DNA of 8,266 nt. It comes from Planctomycetota bacterium. Lineage in GTDB: Bacteria > Planctomycetota > Phycisphaerae > Phycisphaerales > UBA1924. Under the pieces are notes generated by a model. That model searched no databases and was not told where the DNA came from. It was given only the letters and a program-made list of their open reading frames with translations. Shown here in pieces: positions 4,820-8,266 of the stretch (within the stretch, counting starts at the first letter, position 1; each line of letters starts with the position of its first letter). The stretch spans positions 1 through 8,266 of the forward strand of contig JAEYTB010000207.1 of assembly GCA_023434205.1 (NCBI GenBank), given 5' to 3'. The position numbers and the translations under genes are program-made.

Positions 4820-5893
4820 ATGAAGAGTGCGTGTGCCGCGTCCGTTGCTGTGATCGCCCTGTGGGCCGGCGTTGCCGGGGCCCAGCCCCAGCCCGCGCCG
4901 GGGGAGCCGCGCCCGGTTGTCTCAGCGCCGGCGCCGAAGCTGTCTGCCGCGGAGGTGCTGAGGTGGCCGCTGACGTGGCCGGACGAGGTCGCGCTGACGG
5001 AGGACATGCAGGGGGATGGCGAAGTGCTGCGCGCCGGGCTGGTGATGCGGCTGAACGGTGTGGAGCGCGATGGTGTGGTGTGCGAGCTTGCGGGGGGCGA
5101 GCTGACGATTTTCCCGGTGGAGGCGACGGACCTGCTCGAGCGCGCGAACGCGATCAACGCCAGGCTCCCCGAGGATGCCCGCAAGGTGACCTTCCGTGAC
5201 CTGCTGACCAGGACTGACCTGCTGCCCGCGGGCGTGCGGCTGGTGGAGGATGTGACGTTCCCCGACAAGGTGCGGGCCAAGGGAAGCGAGATCGGGCCTT
5301 ACGCGGCGGTGCAGGCGGGGCGCGATGTGCAGCTGCGTGCCGTGGACCCGGAGATGGTGAAGAAGGGGGAGCTGACCAACCGGCAGCTCTACCAGATTTC
5401 GCAGACGGACCTGCGGCAGCGGCTGCGCGACCGGATGCTGGAGAGCGGGCGGGGCAGCCGGCTGCTCGAGGAGCTGAAGGACCGGCTGGTGGACAGCACG
5501 GGGTCGGTGGTGGCGCCGGCGCCGGCGAAGTTTTACGCGATCTATGGCTCCGCGGCGTGGTGCGGCTGGTGTACGCGGTTCAACCCGGAGCTGAGCCAGT
5601 TCCACGCGGAGGTGGTTGAGAAGGGGCTGCCGGTGCAGATCATTTACCTGAGCCAGGACAGGAGCGAGGCGGACATGCTCGCGCACCTGGCCAAGTCGGG
5701 CATCGCGTACCCGGCGGTGAAGTTTGATGAGCGGATCAACACGCCGTTTGTAACGGGGCTGGTCTCGGGAGGGACGCCACACCTGGTGATCGTGGATGCA
5801 CAGGGGCGGACCGTGCACGACGGGATGCCCGCGGGGATGAACGGAGCGCAGGCCGCGCTACGGAAGCTGCGGCAGGAGCTGGCGAAGAAGTGA
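4820..5893 (+). CDS. Exported thioredoxin-like protein with WCGWC motif
   Basis: This is a 357-aa predicted periplasmic or envelope thiol-disulfide protein. Residues 1-21 are a Sec signal peptide (MKS, hydrophobic core, AGA before Q22). A Pro/Ala-rich linker (22-40) leads to a region of about 200 residues that I cannot assign. It contains two loosely similar stretches, WPDEVALTEDM (about 54-64) and FPDKVRAKGSEIG (about 147-159), each followed by beta-rich sequence and a helical segment. The C-terminal thioredoxin fold (about 236-355) has YGSAAWCGWCTRF with the active-site pair C248/C251. The TP at 319-320 is the cis-proline position, followed by HLVIVD. The start is fixed by GGAGG at 4810-4814, five bases before ATG; GTG codons at 4814 and 4817 lie within the Shine-Dalgarno region. 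It follows the HMA lipoprotein gene. The direction (reductase or oxidase) and the partner are unknown. Confidence 0.88.
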   Translation: MKSACAASVAVIALWAGVAGAQPQPAPGEPRPVVSAPAPKLSAAEVLRWPLTWPDEVALTEDMQGDGEVLRAGLVMRLNGVERDGVVCELAGGELTIFPVEATDLLERANAINARLPEDARKVTFRDLLTRTDLLPAGVRLVEDVTFPDKVRAKGSEIGPYAAVQAGRDVQLRAVDPEMVKKGELTNRQLYQISQTDLRQRLRDRMLESGRGSRLLEELKDRLVDSTGSVVAPAPAKFYAIYGSAAWCGWCTRFNPELSQFHAEVVEKGLPVQIIYLSQDRSEADMLAHLAKSGIAYPAVKFDERINTPFVTGLVSGGTPHLVIVDAQGRTVHDGMPAGMNGAQAALRKLRQELAKK

Positions 5894-5925
5894 GGCGGTG
5901 GCAACCCGGGGGCGGCGGCGGTCGG

Positions 5926-5931
5926 TAGAGT
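5926..5931 (+). promoter_or_regulatory. Candidate -10 box for the small gene at 5938
   Basis: TAGAGT (4 of 6 to TATAAT) ends exactly 6 nt before the ATG at 5938, with no Shine-Dalgarno between. This is the same layout as at nadC and predicts a leaderless mRNA. Confidence 0.35.
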
Positions 5932-5937
5932 GCGGTG

Positions 5938-6093
5938 ATGCGACTCATGACCCTGCGGTTGCACCGGGCGTTCCCGGAGCTGGATCGGTTCTCGGAGGAC
6001 CAGTCGCGGCGGTTTATCCGCGCGACAGGTCGGTCGTGGCGGCGGGTGCCGCACATGCTGCTCGGCGGTCGCCGGGGGTGCAGCACCGCTTAG
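5938..6093 (+). CDS. Small basic hypothetical protein, 51 aa as sequenced
   Basis: The frame is MRLMTLRLHRAFPELDRFSE followed by DQSRRFIRATGRSWRRVPHM and a Gly/Arg-rich end, stopping at TAG 6091-6093. It is too short for most ORF callers but has G/C-ending codons until about 6075, and a -10-like box sits 6 nt upstream. It has no signal peptide and I do not recognise the family. Coding character moves to another frame after the G5 run at 6074-6078. The 51-aa product is therefore probably a truncated form of an 82-aa protein continuing to 6185. Confidence 0.45.
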   Translation: MRLMTLRLHRAFPELDRFSEDQSRRFIRATGRSWRRVPHMLLGGRRGCSTA

Positions 6094-6185
6094 GGTTGCT
6101 GTCACGGCGCGTGAAGTTGCCGCTGGGGGAGACGCAATCGACGTATGACTACGTGATCAACGAGGAGGGGTTCAGGGCGAGGTGA
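6078..6185 (+). pseudogene. Displaced C-terminal part of the small gene (frameshift at G5 run)
   Basis: In the frame one base back from the 5938 gene, codons from 6078 read VQHRLGLLSRRVKLPLGETQ and then STYDYVINEEGFRAR, ending at TGA 6183-6185. Nearly every third position is G or C, as in true genes here, while the 5938 frame stops at 6093. One extra base in the G5 run would join both parts into an 82-aa protein. A sequencing error, a real mutation or ribosomal slippage would all fit. The last 14 bp overlap the end of the convergent kinase gene. Confidence 0.4.
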
Positions 6186-8266
6186 GCGCTTCGATCTCGC
6201 GCCGCAGGTCGTAGAAGTTGCGAGAGGCATTGCCGGAGCAGCGGAGGCGGGCGGCCGAGGTGTTCGCCGCGCGGTAGGCCTCGCCGTCGTCGGTGAGGAG
6301 CAGGACGCGGCGGTCTGGGCTGCCCTCGATGAATGCGCGGACCTGGTCGGGGGTGGCGGCGTCGGGCTCGGTGACCCAGAGGGCGGCATCGTCGTGCTCG
6401 CCGGTGCGGACCGACCAGCCCCACGCGGTGAGGAGGGCCTGGACGGCGGCGGCGCGACGGCGGTCCTTCAATGAAAGGGCCGCGGTGCTGCCGACATCCA
6501 CCGGCTCGGGCTGGGCGTCGGGCGCGACGGGGAGCAGGAGGCGGAAGGTGGACCCGCGGCCGGGGGCGGTGTCGATCTCAACGCGGCCGCCCGCGCCCGA
6601 GACGATGCCGTTGACGAGGGCCAGGCCCATGCCGGTGCCGCCGTCACCGGTGAGCGAGCCGCGGACCTTGGTGGTGAAGAAGGGTTCGAGGCAGCGGCGG
6701 CGGGTGGTCTCGTCCATGCCGGGGCCGTCGTCGGTGACGGTGATCTCGACCCAGCCGGGCTGGGGGGCGGGGCGTGCGTGGACGCGGACGCTGCCGCGGC
6801 GGGACTCGCCGCGTTGGTGGACGATGGCGTCGCGGGCGTTCTGGACGAGGTTGAAGACGGCCTGCGTGAGGCGGTGGTCTGCGACGGCGGCGCGGGGGGT
6901 GTCCTTGTCGACGGTGCAGGTGAAGTCGATGGAGCGGCCCGCGATGGCGCCGAGCACGCGGTGGGCGTTCTGGCACCACTCCTCGAGGTCGGTGGCGTCC
7001 TCGCGGCCGGGCTGCTCGGGGTCGCGGGAGAGGAGCTGCATGCCGCGGGAGAGGCTGGAGAGGTAGAGGGTCATGGCCTCGACGGCGGCGGCATTGTCGG
7101 CGATGGAGGGGTCGCGTCTGGCGGCCTCCGCGAGTTCCTGGACGTGGATGCGGAGGGGCAGGAGGGCGTTGTGGAGGTCGTGGCCCAGGCCGGCGGTGAG
7201 GGTGCCGAGGCTGGCGAGGCGTTCGCTGTCGCGCAGGCGCTTGGAGGAGTCGCGGAGCTGGGCCGTGCGCTCTTCCACCATGTGCTCGAGGCGCTGGCGG
7301 TGCTGGTCGAGCTCGAGCTCGGCGAGGCGGCGCTGGGTGACATCGACGCAGACGGCAACGATGTGCTCGACCTGGCCGGTGGGGCCTCGGCGGGCGAAGA
7401 CGCTGTTGTGGACCCAGACATCGCGGCCGTCCTTGCGGCGGTAACGCTTCTCGATTTCAAAGCCCTGGCCGGTGGCGAGGGCGTTGCTGAACTGGGAGAG
7501 GTTGTGGCCGAGGTCGTCAGGGTGGGTGAGGTCCTGCATGCGGAGGGCGAGCAGCTCCTGGCGGGAGTAGCCGACCATAGTGCAGTAGCGGTCGTTGACG
7601 GTGGTGAAGCGGCCTGAGGGGTCCACCTCGGCGATGCCGGCGACGGACTGCTCGAAGATGCCGCGGTAGCGCTCTTCGCTGAGGCGGAGGGCCTCTTCGG
7701 CGTGCCGGCGGGCGGTGATGTCGCGGCTGGCGCCGCGCATTCGGACGGCGCGGCGGTCCTGGCCTTCTCCCTCGAACTCGACGCGGGCCCACGCGGCGAC
7801 CCAGCGGAACGAGCCGTCGTCCTGGCGGATGCGGTACTCGATGATGTAGCGGCCGTCGCCCCGGGGGTCGCAGGCCTGGCGGACGCGTTCCCACATGAGC
7901 GGGATGTCGTCGTCGTGCATGATGCGGTTCATCATGGCCTGGTCGTGGATCACGCTGGTGGCGTGGGTGTTGTAGAGCTGGGCGCCGCGGTCGTCCAGGT
8001 CCCAGGCGTGGTCGTCGAAGCGGTACGTCCAGGTGCCGAGCTCGGCGGCGTCGAGGGCGACCTGGAGCTTCTCGCGGTCGCGGCGGTGCTGCTCCTGCTG
8101 GGCGTGGCGGCCGGTGACGTCGCGCGTGGTGCCGGCGATGAACTCGACGCGGCCGTCCGTGCCAAGGACGGGCGTGAAGATGTACTCGTAGATGCCGAAG
8201 GTGCCGGTGAGGGGCGCTCGGAAGGGCACCTCGCCCTTGATGGGGGCCTTGGTCTCGATGACCTGC
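6172..8266 (-). CDS. Multi-PAS sensor histidine kinase with degenerate receiver-like tail, N terminus missing
   Basis: This is a two-component or phosphorelay sensor kinase with 697 residues visible. The frame runs off the window end (QVIETKAPIKGE before the internal GTG at 8229), so the true start is outside. Counted from 8265: the end of a first PAS domain with its PAC motif (VEFIAGTTRDVTGR, about 40-53), a second PAS of the PAS_3 type (about 65-190), a third PAS (about 200-312, FTTVNDRYCTMVGYSRQELL), a coiled coil (about 312-348) and the dimerisation/phosphoacceptor helix with GLGHDLHN (H362 likely phosphorylated). The ATPase domain follows, with N box LVQNARDA (473-480), DDGPGMD (512-518) and GTGMGLALVNG (543-553). 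About 105 further residues resemble a receiver domain lacking the phosphoacceptor aspartate. No transmembrane helix is visible, so it may be soluble, unless the missing part carries one. No cognate response regulator is in the window. Confidence 0.92.
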   Translation of the reverse strand, partial: QVIETKAPIKGEVPFRAPLTGTFGIYEYIFTPVLGTDGRVEFIAGTTRDVTGRHAQQEQHRRDREKLQVALDAAELGTWTYRFDDHAWDLDDRGAQLYNTHATSVIHDQAMMNRIMHDDDIPLMWERVRQACDPRGDGRYIIEYRIRQDDGSFRWVAAWARVEFEGEGQDRRAVRMRGASRDITARRHAEEALRLSEERYRGIFEQSVAGIAEVDPSGRFTTVNDRYCTMVGYSRQELLALRMQDLTHPDDLGHNLSQFSNALATGQGFEIEKRYRRKDGRDVWVHNSVFARRGPTGQVEHIVAVCVDVTQRRLAELELDQHRQRLEHMVEERTAQLRDSSKRLRDSERLASLGTLTAGLGHDLHNALLPLRIHVQELAEAARRDPSIADNAAAVEAMTLYLSSLSRGMQLLSRDPEQPGREDATDLEEWCQNAHRVLGAIAGRSIDFTCTVDKDTPRAAVADHRLTQAVFNLVQNARDAIVHQRGESRRGSVRVHARPAPQPGWVEITVTDDGPGMDETTRRRCLEPFFTTKVRGSLTGDGGTGMGLALVNGIVSGAGGRVEIDTAPGRGSTFRLLLPVAPDAQPEPVDVGSTAALSLKDRRRAAAVQALLTAWGWSVRTGEHDDAALWVTEPDAATPDQVRAFIEGSPDRRVLLLTDDGEAYRAANTSAARLRCSGNASRNFYDLRREIEALTSP

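Noticed and set aside
5644..6105. Minus-strand frames across the 3' end of the thioredoxin gene and the small gene
   Set aside because: Pro/Arg/Ser-rich translation without motifs, antisense to a well-supported gene. It offers no better explanation of 5894-6171 than the plus-strand small gene.
6293..7617. Two long plus-strand frames opposite the kinase
   Set aside because: Composition reflects the reverse complement of G/C-ending codons. The kinase PAS, H, N and G boxes are complete on the minus strand.
1..8266. CRISPR array, tRNA or rRNA genes, phage genes, transposase
   Set aside because: No regularly spaced repeats, tRNA-like cloverleaf, rRNA stretch or mobile-element protein was seen. 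The only repeat-type element is the palindrome in mqnC.

Overview
The window is a GC-rich bacterial chromosome segment with strongly G/C-biased third codon positions. It has mostly single genes on both strands, several separated by short gaps. The content is a futalosine-pathway menaquinone gene, a class I biotin ligase, NadC, FabI, small secreted redox and metal proteins, and a PAS-rich histidine kinase. Together with loosely spaced, mostly single genes and several starts without a Shine-Dalgarno sequence, this suggests Planctomycetota, perhaps Phycisphaerae. That placement is inference: no rRNA or other taxonomic marker is present.

Layout, left to right. Bases 1-1175 (+) hold the 3' part of mqnC (menaquinone biosynthesis); its 5' end lies outside the window. 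It meets birA (1172-1996, -) tail to tail, the two stops sharing CTAG. birA follows nadC (1993-2988, -) with a start/stop overlap, so nadC-birA is a two-gene cofactor operon (NAD synthesis, biotin attachment). A gap of about 100 bp carries divergent promoters for nadC and fabI (3093-3887, +; fatty acid elongation). After a hairpin come a small unknown gene (4017-4316), a predicted lipoprotein with a heavy-metal-associated domain (4397-4762), and an exported thioredoxin-like protein (4820-5893). These last two may form a periplasmic metal/thiol unit. Next is a small gene (5938-about 6185) that appears split by a one-base frameshift at a G5 run. It converges on the end of a multi-PAS histidine kinase (6172-8266, -) whose N terminus is outside the window.

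The most notable signal is a palindromic element of about 135 bp inside mqnC (about 401-543). It is read through in frame and adds about 45 residues. It has 24-nt arms matching at 22 positions, a nested perfect hairpin, a possible 8-bp flanking duplication and foreign codon use. In organisation it resembles the Rickettsia palindromic elements that insert in protein genes. Other points of interest are a hairpin covering the ribosome binding site of the thioredoxin gene and overlapping its predicted promoter, a repeated pattern of -10-like boxes 5-6 nt before ATG (possible leaderless mRNAs), the frameshifted small gene, and a degenerate receiver-like tail on the kinase.
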